A stretch of 64,000 nucleotides of DNA from Curtobacterium sp. MCLR17_036 (GCF_003234445.2 NZ_CP126269.1:2480001-2544000); one strand, 5' to 3'; shown: positions 18,378 to 27,713, counted from the first letter of the stretch. Numbers and translations are program-made. Notes: a model not told the origin generated them from the letters alone.

Positions 18378-20330
18378 ATGTCCACTCCGACCCAGACCGA
18401 CCACCGCGAGGACGACGGCGCGACCTTCCCGCCGCCGCCCGAGTTCGTCGCCGACGCGGTGGCGCGCGCGGACCTGCACGAGGCCGCCGCCGCCGACCGC
18501 GAGGCGTTCTGGGCGGAGCAGTCGCGCACGCTCCTCGATTGGCGGACCCCGTTCACGCAGACCCTCGACTGGTCCGGCGCCCCGTTCGCGAAGTGGTTCG
18601 CCGACGGCACGCTCAACGTCGCCGAGAACTGCCTCGACCGGCACGTGCGCGCGGGCAACGGCGACCGGGTCGCGATCCACTTCGAGGGCGCGCCGGGCGA
18701 CACGCGCCGGATCACCTACGCCGAGCTGACCGCCGAGGTGCAGCGCGCCGCGAACATGCTCACCGACCTCGGCGTGGGCCGGGGCGACCGGGTGGTCGTG
18801 TACCTGCCGCTCATCCCCGAGGCGGTCGTCACGATGCTCGCCGTCGCCCGCATCGGCGCCGTGCACTCCGTCGTGTTCGGCGGCTTCAGCGCGGAGAGCC
18901 TGCGCGCCCGCATCGAGGACGCCGGCGCGAAGCTCGTGGTCACGGCGGACGGCGGCTGGCGCCGCGGCGCGGTGTCCGCGCTCAAGCCCGCCGTCGACGA
19001 GGCACTCGAGGGCGACGGCACCGACAGCGTCGAGCACGTCCTGGTCGTCAAGCGCGGCGGCAACGAGATCGCCTGGAACGACCGCGACCTGTGGTGGCAC
19101 GACGAGGTCGCGAAGGCCGCCCCGGAACACACGCCCGAAGCCTTCCCCGCCGAGACCCCGCTCTTCATCCTGTACACCTCGGGCACGACGGGGAAGCCGA
19201 AGGGCATCGTGCACACCTCCGGCGGGTACCTGACGCAGGCCGCCTACACGCACAAGAACGTGTTCGACATGCACCCCGAGAAGGACGTCTACTGGTGCAC
19301 GGCCGACATCGGCTGGATCACCGGGCACTCGTACGTCGTCTACGGGCCGCTGGCGAACGGCGTGACCCAGGTGCTCTACGAGGGCACGCCCGACGAGCCG
19401 AAGCCCGGCCGCTGGTGGGACCTCGTCGACTCGTACGGCGTGACCGTCCTGTACACCGCGCCGACCGCTGTCCGTGCGGCGATGAAGGCCGGTCGCGAGA
19501 TCCCCGAGGCCCGCAGCCTCGAGACCCTGCGCCTGCTCGGCAGCGTCGGGGAGCCGATCAACCCCGAGGCCTGGCAGTGGTACCGGCAGGTCATCGGCCA
19601 CGACCGCACGCCGATCGTCGACACGTGGTGGCAGACCGAGACCGGCGCGATCATGATCTCCGCCCTGCCCGGCGTCACGAAGCTCAAGCCCGGCGCCGCG
19701 CAGACGCCGCTGCCCGGCATCGTCGCCGAGATCGTCGACGACGACGGGAACCGGGCCGACCCCGGTGAGAGCGGCTACCTCACGATCACCGAGCCGTGGC
19801 CCTCGATGGCCCGCGGCATCTGGGGCAACCCGGACCGGTTCGTCGAGACGTATTGGTCGCGGTTCCCCGGCCGCTACTTCGCCGGCGACGGCGCGCGGCT
19901 CGACGGCCAGGGCGACATCTGGATCCAGGGCCGCGTCGACGACGTCATGAACGTCTCCGGGCACCGCCTGTCGACGGCCGAGATCGAGTCGGCGCTGGTC
20001 GGGCACGAGGGCGTGGCCGAGGCCGCGGTCGTCGGCGCCGCGGACGAGACCACCGGGCAGGCGGTCGTCGCGTACGTCATCCTGACCGCCGAGGCCGCCG
20101 CCGACGTCGACCGCGAGTCCGCCGCGACCGAGCTCCGCAACTGGGTGGGCAAGCGCATCGGCGCGATCGCGAAGCCCCGACAGGTGGTCATCGTGCCCGA
20201 GCTGCCGAAGACGCGCTCCGGCAAGATCATGCGGCGTCTGCTCCGCGACGCGGCCGAGGGCCGCCGCATCGGCGACACGACCACGCTCGCCGACCCGACG
20301 ATCATGGCGACCATCGCGGAACTCATGTAG
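18378..20330 (+). CDS. acs: Acetyl-CoA synthetase (AMP-forming)
   Basis: A 650-residue cytoplasmic ligase that makes acetyl-CoA from acetate, ATP and CoA through acetyl-AMP. The adenylate-forming P-loop-like motif YTSGTTGKPKG, the WWQTETG core, and the C-terminal PKTRSGKIMRR with the lysine that is regulated by acetylation in homologues are all present; length is that of the family. ATG with AAAGGA upstream and a -10 further up. The gene is transcribed alone, away from the 6C RNA and Tad locus, and closed by a strong hairpin. With ackA-pta elsewhere in the window the cell has both high- and low-affinity acetate routes. Confidence 0.97.
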   Translation: MSTPTQTDHREDDGATFPPPPEFVADAVARADLHEAAAADREAFWAEQSRTLLDWRTPFTQTLDWSGAPFAKWFADGTLNVAENCLDRHVRAGNGDRVAIHFEGAPGDTRRITYAELTAEVQRAANMLTDLGVGRGDRVVVYLPLIPEAVVTMLAVARIGAVHSVVFGGFSAESLRARIEDAGAKLVVTADGGWRRGAVSALKPAVDEALEGDGTDSVEHVLVVKRGGNEIAWNDRDLWWHDEVAKAAPEHTPEAFPAETPLFILYTSGTTGKPKGIVHTSGGYLTQAAYTHKNVFDMHPEKDVYWCTADIGWITGHSYVVYGPLANGVTQVLYEGTPDEPKPGRWWDLVDSYGVTVLYTAPTAVRAAMKAGREIPEARSLETLRLLGSVGEPINPEAWQWYRQVIGHDRTPIVDTWWQTETGAIMISALPGVTKLKPGAAQTPLPGIVAEIVDDDGNRADPGESGYLTITEPWPSMARGIWGNPDRFVETYWSRFPGRYFAGDGARLDGQGDIWIQGRVDDVMNVSGHRLSTAEIESALVGHEGVAEAAVVGAADETTGQAVVAYVILTAEAAADVDRESAATELRNWVGKRIGAIAKPRQVVIVPELPKTRSGKIMRRLLRDAAEGRRIGDTTTLADPTIMATIAELM

Positions 20331-20338
20331 CAGGAACG

Positions 20339-20386
20339 ACGCGAGCCGCGCCTCCCGTCCGCTCGGACTGGAGGCACGGCTCGCGT
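20339..20386. terminator. Bidirectional terminator between acs and ridA
   Basis: A long stem of 17 positions with one mismatch (ACGCGAGCCGCGCCTCC against GGAGGCACGGCTCGCGT), with a 14-base loop, lies between convergent genes. Its left arm contains the recurring CCGCGCCTCCCGTCC element (20346-20360). Confidence 0.75.
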
Positions 20387-20408
20387 GAGTTGCGTCGCAG
20401 ACGGTCCG

Positions 20409-20870
20409 TCAGGCGGTCAGCTCCACGACCAGCTCGACCTCGACCGGCGCGTCCAGCGGCAGGACGGCGACACCCACCGCGCTGCGCGCGTGGACGCCGG
20501 CGTCGCCGAAGACCTCGCCGACCAAGGTGGAGGCACCGTTCGCGACCCCGGGCTGACCCGTGAAGGACGACTCCGAGGCGACGAACACCGTCACCTTCAC
20601 GACCCGCGCCACCCGGTCGAGCGAACCGGCGACCGACTCGACGGCGGCCAGCGCGTTGAGTGCGGCCACGCGGGCCTGCGCGGTGGCGGTCTCGGCGTCG
20701 ACGTCCGCGCCGACCTTGCCGGTCACGGGCAGCGCACCGTCGACGAACGGCAGCTGGCCGGCCGTGTAGACGTACCGACCCGTGACGACCGCGGGCACGT
20801 AGGCCGCGACGGGGGCGGCGACCGGCGGGAGCGTCAGCCCGAGCTCGGCCAGCCGGTCGGCCACGCTCAC
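20409..20870 (-). CDS. RidA family protein (reactive imine/enamine deaminase-like)
   Basis: A 153-residue protein of the YjgF/YER057c/UK114 superfamily, whose founding members hydrolyse reactive enamine/imine intermediates made by PLP enzymes. Family features: YVYTAGQLPFVDG, the central ATAQARVAALNALAAVES helix, and the C-terminal ARSAVGVAVLPLDAPVEVELVVEL strand. The arginine that binds the substrate carboxylate in classic RidA (in the RAxVxV motif) appears as HARSAVGVAVLPL. Longer than E. coli RidA, as in the Rv3678c group. GTG start overlaps the stop of the DUF4177 gene (GTGA), so the two are translated together. Confidence 0.85.
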   Translation of the reverse strand: MSVADRLAELGLTLPPVAAPVAAYVPAVVTGRYVYTAGQLPFVDGALPVTGKVGADVDAETATAQARVAALNALAAVESVAGSLDRVARVVKVTVFVASESSFTGQPGVANGASTLVGEVFGDAGVHARSAVGVAVLPLDAPVEVELVVELTA

Positions 20871-21025
20871 GCGTCGGCCTTCGGGCGCTTCAGGTAGGCG
20901 ACGAGACCGCCTTCGGGCCCGGTGACGACCTGGACCAGCTCCCAGCCCTCGTCCCCGTAGTTGTTGAGGATCGCGGTGGTGGTGTGGATCATCAGGGGCG
21001 TGGTGAAGTACTCCCAGCGAGTCAT
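20867..21025 (-). CDS. DUF4177 domain small protein
   Basis: A 52-residue protein beginning MTRWEYFTTPLMIH and ending GGLVAYLKRPKADA, with the DUF4177 signature NNYGDEGWELVQVV. The family consists of a single small alpha/beta unit of unknown function. ATG with AAGGA nine bases upstream. It precedes and overlaps the RidA gene; the same pair (Rv3678A-Rv3678c, from memory) occurs in mycobacteria. The divergent PBP gene starts 50 bases away, so the two promoters share a short spacer. Confidence 0.85.
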   Translation of the reverse strand: MTRWEYFTTPLMIHTTTAILNNYGDEGWELVQVVTGPEGGLVAYLKRPKADA

Positions 21026-21062
21026 GCGGTTCCTTGCCAGCCTTTCAGTCGTGGGTGTCGTT

Positions 21063-21068
21063 TAGGCT
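21063..21068 (+). promoter_or_regulatory. Putative -10 element (TAGGCT) of the PBP gene, leaderless spacing
   Basis: TAGGCT is followed by seven bases and the ATG. A poor match to a -35 (TTTCAG at 21045-21050) is all that lies upstream. Confidence 0.55.
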
Positions 21069-21075
21069 GCATCCT

Positions 21076-23637
21076 ATGTCTGCCCAGAAGACGTCTGCCT
21101 CGCGGACCAAGCCCGTCTCAGCAGTCGGCGCCTTCATCGGTTTCGTCGGGTTCAGTGCCCTCGCCGGCCTGCTCGTCACGATCGGCGTCACCCCGGCCAT
21201 CGCGGTCGCCGGCGTCACGACGACGTCGACGATCGGCGTGTTCGAGTCGCTGCCGGAGTACATCGAGATCGGTGACCTGCCGCAGCGCAACGAGCTGTAC
21301 GCCTACCAGGGCGGCAAGTCCGTGCACTTCGCGACCCTGTACGACCAGAACCGCGAAGAGCTGAAGTTCGACCAGATCAGCGAGCAGCTCAAGAACGCGG
21401 CGATCGACGGCGAGGACAAGCGCTTCTACGACCACGGCGGCGTCGACATGACCTCGCTCGTCCGTGCTGGCGTCGGCAGCATCGCCGGTGGGCTCGGCGA
21501 CTCGGGCGGTGGCTCGACGCTGACGATGCAGCTCGTCCGCAACATCAAGATGCAGCAGGCCCTCGAGCTCCCCACCAAGGATGAGCAGGAGAAGGCCTAC
21601 AAGGAGGCCGTCGAGCAGACCATCCCCCGCAAGCTCGAGGAGATGAAGCTCGCGATCGGCCTGGCGAAGAAGTACTCCAAGAAGGAGATCCTCACCGCCT
21701 ACCTGAACATCGCGTACTTCGGCGACCAGACCTACGGCGTGCAGGCCGCGGCGCAGCACTACTACAACAAGAGCGCCACGGACCTGACCCCGGCCGAGGC
21801 TGCCTCGCTCATCGCGATCGTGCAGTACCCCGAGGCCCGCAACCTGTCGACCCCGAAGAAGTACGACGCGAACGTCGCCCGCCGCAACGTCATCCTGCGG
21901 TCGATGTACGCGCAGAAGAACCTCACCGAGGACGAGTACCGCAAGGCACGGCTCGCGAAGCCCGCCGACTACGTGCACCTGACGCAGCCGTCGCAGGGCT
22001 GCCGGGCATCCGTCGGTGACGGGTCGCAGTTCTTCTGCGACTACGCCAAGAAGGTCGTGCTCGAGATGTCGCAGCTCGGCTCGTCGCAGAAGGCCCGCGA
22101 CAAGGCCTGGCGAAACGGCGGCTACAAGATCCAGACGACGCTGAACCTCGACCTCAACGCGCAGCAGAAGCAGCTGCTCAACACGTACGACAACAAGGCC
22201 GAGACGAACTTCGCGCTCGGCGCGACGCTCAACTCGATCGAGGCCGGGTCGGGTCGCATCATCACGATGGCGCAGAACAAGGACTTCGACGAGTCGCTGA
22301 AGTCCGCGGCGACGTCCACCTCGCTGAACTACAGCGTCGACGAGAAGTACGGCAGCTCGAAGGGCTTCCAGACCGGCTCGACCTACAAGCTGTTCACGCT
22401 GCTCGACTGGGTGAAGAGCGGCCACGGGCTCAACGAGACCGTGAGCGGCGCGGAGCGCACCGTCTCGCCGTGGACGATCGGCGGGCAGACGGTCAACACG
22501 CCGTACCCGGTGACGAACGACGCACCGGGTGAGGGCCACAACTGGAGCGTGCTCGGAGCGACGGCGAACTCGATCAACGGCGCGTTCGCGTCGATGGCAC
22601 AGAAGTTGGACCTGCAGGACATCCGCGACATCGCGCAGTCGCTCGGCGTCCACCGCGCCGACGGCGGCGAACTGCAGTACATGAACCCGTCCGCCATCCT
22701 CGGTACGAACGAGATCGCGCCGATGACGATGGCCGCTGCCTACGCCGCGGTCGCGAACAACGGGATCTACTGCAAGCCGATCGCCATCGACCAGATCACC
22801 TCGCCGTCCGGCAAGCAGCTCGGTGGACAGGCGAAGGACTGCCAGCAGGCCGTCGACCCGGCGTTCGCCCAGGCCGCGATCTACGCGATGAAGGGCACGA
22901 TCCGGAGCGGTACCGCCGTCGGTGCACAGACCGCAGACGGCACCCAGATGTTCGCCAAGACGGGCACCACCGACGAGGCCGACCAGATCTGGCTCGTCGG
23001 TGCGAGCTCCCGCGTGGCGACCGCCTACTGGCAGGGCAACACGGACGGTGGCAAGAACAACCTCCGCCACTTCAGCAACGGCGTCAACGGCACCTATGCC
23101 GGTGTCCGAGCAGATGTCTGGAAGCAGGCGATGACCCCGATCAACGCGCTCTACCCGGCCGGTGGGTTCACCGACCCGGGCCAGGGTGCGATCCGGGGCA
23201 ACAGCAGCCCGGTGCCGAACGTCGCCGGCAAGAGCGCCGACGAGGCACGCTCGCTCATCGCGGGTGCGGGCTTCCGCTACGTCGACGGCGGCCAGCGTCC
23301 CGGCACCGGCCAGCCCGGCTCGGTGGAGTCCACCTCCCCCGCCTCCGGCGCGCTCCTGTCGAGCGACTCGACCGTCACCGTCTACACGTCCGACGGCAGC
23401 CAGGCGAACGTCCCCGACGTCGCCGGTACGTCGCTCGACGGCGCACGATCGAGGCTGGGCGAGGCCGGGTTCGCGAACGTGGCCGTCTCCGACGAGTACG
23501 CGAAGGGCGGGGGCAAGAAGACCTGCCGGGTCGCCGCCGTCGACCCCGCTGCCGACGCCGCCGCAGCCAAGGACTCCACCGTAACGATCCAGCTGTTCGG
23601 CGACAAGAACGGCAAGGCACCGGAGCGCTGCAAGTGA
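21076..23637 (+). CDS. Class A penicillin-binding protein (transglycosylase/transpeptidase) with two PASTA domains
   Basis: A bifunctional peptidoglycan synthase of 853 residues, like mycobacterial PonA2. One membrane anchor (about 16-45); glycosyltransferase 51 domain about 75-260 with catalytic Glu113 in GEDKRFYDHGG; transpeptidase domain about 350-690 with STYK (Ser435-Lys438), SIN (499-501) and KTG (628-630); two PASTA repeats (about 713-772 and 778-845) that bind muropeptide or lipid II. An ATG 14 codons upstream is in frame but the chosen ATG fits a TAGGCT seven bases before it and the usual length. The stop overlaps the start of the metallophosphoesterase (GTGA), a pairing also seen in mycobacteria (Rv3682-Rv3683 from memory). 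Works at the outer face of the membrane. Confidence 0.95.
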   Translation: MSAQKTSASRTKPVSAVGAFIGFVGFSALAGLLVTIGVTPAIAVAGVTTTSTIGVFESLPEYIEIGDLPQRNELYAYQGGKSVHFATLYDQNREELKFDQISEQLKNAAIDGEDKRFYDHGGVDMTSLVRAGVGSIAGGLGDSGGGSTLTMQLVRNIKMQQALELPTKDEQEKAYKEAVEQTIPRKLEEMKLAIGLAKKYSKKEILTAYLNIAYFGDQTYGVQAAAQHYYNKSATDLTPAEAASLIAIVQYPEARNLSTPKKYDANVARRNVILRSMYAQKNLTEDEYRKARLAKPADYVHLTQPSQGCRASVGDGSQFFCDYAKKVVLEMSQLGSSQKARDKAWRNGGYKIQTTLNLDLNAQQKQLLNTYDNKAETNFALGATLNSIEAGSGRIITMAQNKDFDESLKSAATSTSLNYSVDEKYGSSKGFQTGSTYKLFTLLDWVKSGHGLNETVSGAERTVSPWTIGGQTVNTPYPVTNDAPGEGHNWSVLGATANSINGAFASMAQKLDLQDIRDIAQSLGVHRADGGELQYMNPSAILGTNEIAPMTMAAAYAAVANNGIYCKPIAIDQITSPSGKQLGGQAKDCQQAVDPAFAQAAIYAMKGTIRSGTAVGAQTADGTQMFAKTGTTDEADQIWLVGASSRVATAYWQGNTDGGKNNLRHFSNGVNGTYAGVRADVWKQAMTPINALYPAGGFTDPGQGAIRGNSSPVPNVAGKSADEARSLIAGAGFRYVDGGQRPGTGQPGSVESTSPASGALLSSDSTVTVYTSDGSQANVPDVAGTSLDGARSRLGEAGFANVAVSDEYAKGGGKKTCRVAAVDPAADAAAAKDSTVTIQLFGDKNGKAPERCK

Positions 23638-24590
23638 CCCGCGGTCGCACCGCGCTCGGGGTCCTCGCAGCCGGTGCGGCCGCCGGCGCCGCCTCGGCGG
23701 CGTGGGGGTCCCTCGTCGAGCGGCGACGTTTCGGGCTGCGCTGGGAGACCGTCCCGGTGCTCCCCGAGGGCTCGCGTGACGTCACGGTCCTGCACCTGTC
23801 CGACATCCACATGGCGCCGTGGCAGGCCGACAAGCAGCAGTGGCTCCGCGACCTCAGCCTCGTCGAGCCCGACTTCATCGTGAACACCGGCGACAACCTC
23901 GGCCACCCGACCGCGAACGCCGCCGTCGAGTACGCCCTCGAGCCCTTCCGGGGCGTCCCCGGGGCGTTCGCGTACGGGTCGAACGACTTCTACGCCCCCT
24001 CCCCCCGCAACCCGCTCCGGTACTTCTCCGGTCCGAGCCGGATGGGCCACGCTGCAGAGCCCGTCGGCCTCGACGTCGACCGGCAGACCGCGTTCTTCGA
24101 GTCGCTCGGCTGGCTCGACGTGAACGACCACGCGCACGCGATCGAGCTCCGCGGATCGCGGTTCGAGCTGTTCGGCACCTCGGACGCGCACCGCGACTGG
24201 GACCGCCTCGACCTGCTCCCGACGAACGTCGACGAGATGCGGAGCGACGTCCCCTGGTCGGAGGACGAGGACGGTCCTGCCGCCGTCGCCCTCGGCATCA
24301 CCCACGCGCCGTATCGTCGGGTGCTCGACGCCTTCGTCACCCAGGGTGCCGACGTCGTCTTCGCCGGGCACACCCACGGCGGCCAGGTGGCGGTACCGGG
24401 CGTCGGCGCACTCGTCACGAACTCCGACCTGCCCCGACGCTTCGCCAGCGGCCTGCACAAGTGGGAGCACCGGAACCACTGGTCGTGGCTCGAGGTCTCG
24501 GCGGGGATCGGCACGTCGATCTACGCGCCAGTCCGCTTCGCCTGCCGTCCCGAGGCGGTCGTGGTCACGCTCACCGCACGCACCGTCTGA
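23634..24590 (+). CDS. Calcineurin-like metallophosphoesterase
   Basis: A 318-residue protein with an N-terminal hydrophobic stretch (about 5-25) that probably anchors it, followed by a metallophosphoesterase fold: LSDIHM (Asp57, His59), NTGDN (Asp87, Asn88), GSND near 117, and VVFAGHTHGGQ near the C-terminal third. These residues bind two metal ions. Related YkuE/Rv3683-type proteins hydrolyse lipid-linked or nucleotide phosphates; the true substrate is unknown. GTG start overlapping the PBP stop, so co-translated and possibly acting in wall synthesis at the membrane. Confidence 0.88.
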   Translation: MTRGRTALGVLAAGAAAGAASAAWGSLVERRRFGLRWETVPVLPEGSRDVTVLHLSDIHMAPWQADKQQWLRDLSLVEPDFIVNTGDNLGHPTANAAVEYALEPFRGVPGAFAYGSNDFYAPSPRNPLRYFSGPSRMGHAAEPVGLDVDRQTAFFESLGWLDVNDHAHAIELRGSRFELFGTSDAHRDWDRLDLLPTNVDEMRSDVPWSEDEDGPAAVALGITHAPYRRVLDAFVTQGADVVFAGHTHGGQVAVPGVGALVTNSDLPRRFASGLHKWEHRNHWSWLEVSAGIGTSIYAPVRFACRPEAVVVTLTARTV

Positions 24591-24682
24591 GCCGACGCGC
24601 CCGGCGTGCAGCGCATGGTCGTGAGCACACCCGATCGTCGGGTAGACTTCTGGGGTTGCTCCGGTACGGAGTGATCACACCG

Positions 24683-24757
<75 letters not shown>

Positions 24758-24777
24758 ACTGTGTTGAGACAGTACGA

Positions 24778-24811
24778 AGAAGGCCCTGGTTCTCCGGAAC
24801 CGGGGCCTTCT
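24778..24811 (+). terminator. Terminator hairpin of tRNA-Pro
   Basis: AGAAGGCCC and GGGCCTTCT pair, extended by GGTT/AACC, with a short TCCG-containing loop, followed by a pyrimidine-rich GCTTTCCCC. It lies 21 bases after the tRNA. Confidence 0.75.
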
Positions 24812-24898
24812 GCTTTCCCCGCAGCCGTGTGTCCGACGACCCACCCGGTCGGTTCCCGTCCGTCGACAGCCGCGGCTCCGGCTACGCTCACGATCGAC

Positions 24899-25924
24899 AT
24901 GCCGAACGACCGCTCCCTCGCCCACGTCCTCGCCGAGATCGGCGCGCAGTTCCCCGAGTTTGCCGAGGACCCCGCACTGGCCGAGAGCCTGACCGCGAAC
25001 ATCACGTCGATGATCGCGGACGCCCACGCGCGCTACGCCGCCGGCACGGACGGCAGCGTCGTGAGCAACGCCTACCTCGACCCGGAGCACCTGGCGACGG
25101 GTGCCCTGCACGCCGAGCACGCCCAGCACCCGGCCGGCGCGATGCTCGCCGCCGAGATGCTCTTCGACGCGTACGTGCCGGTCTTCGTCGACGAGGTCGG
25201 CGCCGTCACCACCGCCGAGGTCATCCGGGCCACCCGCGCCCTGCACGCGGGCATCTGGAGCCGGTTCCCGGCCGGGGCCGTCGCCTACACCGAGGCACTG
25301 CGCCAGCGCGTCACGACCGCGCACCTCGACTCGCGGACGCAGATCGCCCGCGACCTGCACGACCGCGTGGCGCACGGGATCCTCGCCGGGCTGCAACGGC
25401 TCGACCTCGTCCTGCTCACCGATCCCCCGGCGGCGGAGCGCGCGGAGCAGCTCGACGCCGCGAGCCGTCTGCTCCGGTCGGCGCTCGGCGACGTGCAGGA
25501 CCTCGCCGTGAGCCTGCACGCCCGGGTCGGTGACGCGCTGCTCGACGACGCGCTGGCCCGGCACGCGAAGGACCTGTTCCGCGACGACGAACGACTGACG
25601 GTGCACTCGACCGGCACCCCGGCACGGCTGCCGGTCTGGCAGGCCGAGGAAGCCCTGACGATCCTGCTCGAGGCGCTCACGAACCGTGCGAAGCACGCCC
25701 CCGGCTCCACCGCGACGGTGGACTTCGCCTGGGGCGCGCGGGCCCTGGTGTTGACGGTGTCCGACGACGGCCCCGGGTTCGCACCGGAGGACCACGCCGA
25801 CGGCCGGCTCGGCCAGCAGACGATGCGGGAGCGTGCCGCCGTCATCGGGGCGAGCCTCGACGTCGTCAGCGCTCCGGGCGCGGGGACGACCGTCCTGCTG
25901 ACCATCCCGAGGGGGACCCTGTGA
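24899..25924 (+). CDS. Cytoplasmic sensor histidine kinase (NarL/DesK-type HisKA_3)
   Basis: A 341-residue kinase with no membrane segment. The N-terminal 140 residues are helical and match no domain I recognise. The dimerisation helix carries His154 in RDLHDRVAHGILAGLQRLDLVL, the HisKA_3 signature. The ATPase domain has an N-box (ALTNRAKHAPGS) and a G-box (SDDGPGFAP) followed by QQTMRERAAVIGA. The stop overlaps the response-regulator start by four bases. No ribosome-binding site is seen; TACGCT lies ten bases before the ATG, which would leave a leader of three or four bases. The input is presumably cytoplasmic, perhaps redox or energy state. Confidence 0.87.
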   Translation: MPNDRSLAHVLAEIGAQFPEFAEDPALAESLTANITSMIADAHARYAAGTDGSVVSNAYLDPEHLATGALHAEHAQHPAGAMLAAEMLFDAYVPVFVDEVGAVTTAEVIRATRALHAGIWSRFPAGAVAYTEALRQRVTTAHLDSRTQIARDLHDRVAHGILAGLQRLDLVLLTDPPAAERAEQLDAASRLLRSALGDVQDLAVSLHARVGDALLDDALARHAKDLFRDDERLTVHSTGTPARLPVWQAEEALTILLEALTNRAKHAPGSTATVDFAWGARALVLTVSDDGPGFAPEDHADGRLGQQTMRERAAVIGASLDVVSAPGAGTTVLLTIPRGTL

Positions 25925-26538
25925 CCATCACCCACGTCGCGATCGTCGACGACCACCGGCTCTTCCGCGAGGGCCTCGCGACCATCCTCGGCGCCGTCCC
26001 GAGCATCCGCGTCGTGTCGCACGGTGAACGTCCCGCCGATGTCCTCGACGCCCCCGAGGCCGCGGCGATCGACGTGCTGCTGCTCGACGTCGAGCTCGAC
26101 GGTCCCCCGGCGCGGACGACGATCGCGACCCTGCGCCGCACCCGCCCGGACATCCACGTCGTCGTGCTCACCATGCACCGGGACGCCGTGCTCCGGCGGA
26201 CGCTCCTCGACGCCGGCGCGGTCGACTTCGTCACGAAGGACACCCCGAGCCGCGAGCTCGTCGACCGCATCGCCCGGGCTGCGCACGCCGACGCTGCGCC
26301 GGTGACGTTCCCGGTCGACCTGGTCACCGAGGCCCGTGCGGGCGCACCGCTGAGCGACCGCGAGCTCGAGGTGCTCCGCCTCGTCGCGGCCGCACGCACG
26401 AACGCCGAGATCGCCGCCGACCTGCAGCTCGCGATCGGCACGGTCAAGCGGCACGTCTACAACGTGTTCCGGAAGCTCGACGTCGGTTCGCGGGTCGCCG
26501 CCGTGGCCGCCGCGACCCGCCTCGGCCTGCTCACCTGA
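25921..26538 (+). CDS. LuxR/NarL family response regulator
   Basis: A 205-residue regulator paired with the kinase just upstream (GTGA overlap). Receiver domain 1-125 with acidic pair Asp10-Asp11, phospho-acceptor Asp56 in VLLLDVELD, Thr in VVLTMHR and Lys in FVTKDTPS. The LuxR helix-turn-helix lies at about 140-200 (LSDRELEVLRLVAAARTNAEIAADLQLAIGTVKRHVYNVFRKL). Target genes are not evident; the two genes have no other operon partner. Confidence 0.92.
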   Translation: MTITHVAIVDDHRLFREGLATILGAVPSIRVVSHGERPADVLDAPEAAAIDVLLLDVELDGPPARTTIATLRRTRPDIHVVVLTMHRDAVLRRTLLDAGAVDFVTKDTPSRELVDRIARAAHADAAPVTFPVDLVTEARAGAPLSDRELEVLRLVAAARTNAEIAADLQLAIGTVKRHVYNVFRKLDVGSRVAAVAAATRLGLLT

Positions 26539-26554
26539 GGCACCGCCGCACTCC

Positions 26555-26605
26555 GTGAGCAGCAGTGGTCGAGTGCGCGTCGTCGACCCGACCATTCCTG
26601 CTCAC
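26555..26605. terminator. Hairpin between convergent regulator and monooxygenase genes
   Basis: Outer arms GTGAGCAG and CTGCTCAC pair perfectly, with an inner GGTCG/CGACC pairing; it lies 16 bases after the regulator's stop. Convergent genes on both sides suggest use in both directions. Confidence 0.65.
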
Positions 26606-26612
26606 GAAGTTA

Positions 26613-26654
26613 ACGAGACCGCGTGGACGAGACCGCGTGGACGAGACCGCGTGC
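26613..26654. repeat. Three tandem copies of a 14-bp unit (ACGAGACCGCGTGG)
   Basis: Copies start at 26613, 26627 and 26641; the first two are identical and the third differs only in its last base. The array lies between the terminator hairpin and the monooxygenase stop and is not coding. Confidence 0.8.
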
Positions 26655-26669
26655 GCGGGACCCTGCGGA

Positions 26670-27713
26670 CTAGACCGCCGCCGCCGCGCCAGCGGGAACG
26701 AGGCGCCCCTCGCCGTGCAGGCGCGCCACGACGTCGAGCGCCTGGTGGCGGTACCGGGCCTGGGCGGCACCCGGCGCCACGATCACGCCGTCCGCCCCGG
26801 TGGACGCCACCAGGGCGTTGATCTTCGACGCCACCTGGTCGGCGGTGCCGTAGGCCTGCCGCTCGGTGCGGGCGGCGATGAACCGACGCTCGAGGTCGGT
26901 GAACTCGTAGGCACGGGCCTCGTCCATCGACACCGGCTCGGGCTTCCGGCCGGAGCGCATCCGGATGAAGGAGATCATGCCGGGAGCGCTCTGCTCGTCC
27001 ACGACGGCGGGGTCCTCGTCGGTGACGACCTGCACGCCGATCAGCGCGTTCGGCGTCTGCCGGAAGCGCGACGGCCGGAACGAGTCGCGGTACAGGGCGA
27101 GCGCCGCCTCGGTGTTGTCCGAGGCGAAGTGGTGCGCGAAGGCGAACGAGACGCCGAGCGCCCCCGCCACCTGGGCGCTGTAGCCGGAGGACCCGAGCAG
27201 CCAGAACTCCGGCACGTCGCCGTAGCCCGGCACGGCGCGGATGCCCGCGAGCGGGTTGCCCTCGTCCATCCCGGTGAAGAACCCGATGAGGTCGGCGAGC
27301 CGCTCCGGGAAGTCGTCGACGTCCAGACGGTCCGTGCGGCGGAGCGCCATCGCCGTCGCTCCGTCGGTACCGGGCGCCCGCCCGAGGCCGAGGTCGACCC
27401 GGTCGCCGTAGAGCGCGCGGAGCGTCCCGAACTGCTCGGCGACGACGAGCGGCGCGTGGTTCGGCAGCATGACGCCGCCGGAGCCGATGCGGATGGTCGA
27501 GGTGGCTGCCCCGACGGCGCTGAGCAGCACGGCGGGAGCCGACGAGGTGATGCCGGGCATGCCGTGGTGCTCGGCGACCCAGAAGCGCTCGTACCCGAGC
27601 TTCTCCGCGTGCACCGCCATGTCGATCGAGCCCTGCAGGGCCTCGGTGTTGGACTGGCCGTACTCACGGGTGGCGAGGTCGAGGACGGACAGGTGCAGGG
27701 TGTCGTCGGTCAT
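26670..27713 (-). CDS. LLM-class flavin-dependent oxidoreductase
   Basis: A 347-residue bacterial-luciferase-like monooxygenase of the MsnO8/alkanal-monooxygenase-like branch. It begins with LSVLDLA and carries the typical [25 protein letters not shown] block, [22 protein letters not shown] and a [11 protein letters not shown] flavin-site region. These enzymes use FMNH2 (or F420H2 in some actinomycetes) and oxygen; the HHGMP pattern is the FMN group. Substrate unknown. The ATG is preceded by no strong ribosome-binding site (GGTTGG at a distance), so the start is moderately certain. It stands alone between two repeat-rich spacers. Confidence 0.87.
   Translation of the reverse strand: MTDDTLHLSVLDLATREYGQSNTEALQGSIDMAVHAEKLGYERFWVAEHHGMPGITSSAPAVLLSAVGAATSTIRIGSGGVMLPNHAPLVVAEQFGTLRALYGDRVDLGLGRAPGTDGATAMALRRTDRLDVDDFPERLADLIGFFTGMDEGNPLAGIRAVPGYGDVPEFWLLGSSGYSAQVAGALGVSFAFAHHFASDNTEAALALYRDSFRPSRFRQTPNALIGVQVVTDEDPAVVDEQSAPGMISFIRMRSGRKPEPVSMDEARAYEFTDLERRFIAARTERQAYGTADQVASKINALVASTGADGVIVAPGAAQARYRHQALDVVARLHGEGRLVPAGAAAAV

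Noticed and set aside
17031..20006. Long minus-strand frame across the acs gene and 6C RNA
   Set aside because: It overlaps acs antisense and crosses unrelated genes; no domain is seen.
20867..21025. Treating the region before RidA as non-coding
   Set aside because: A start with AAGGA, a 52-codon frame with a DUF4177 motif and a GTGA overlap make it a real gene despite its small size.
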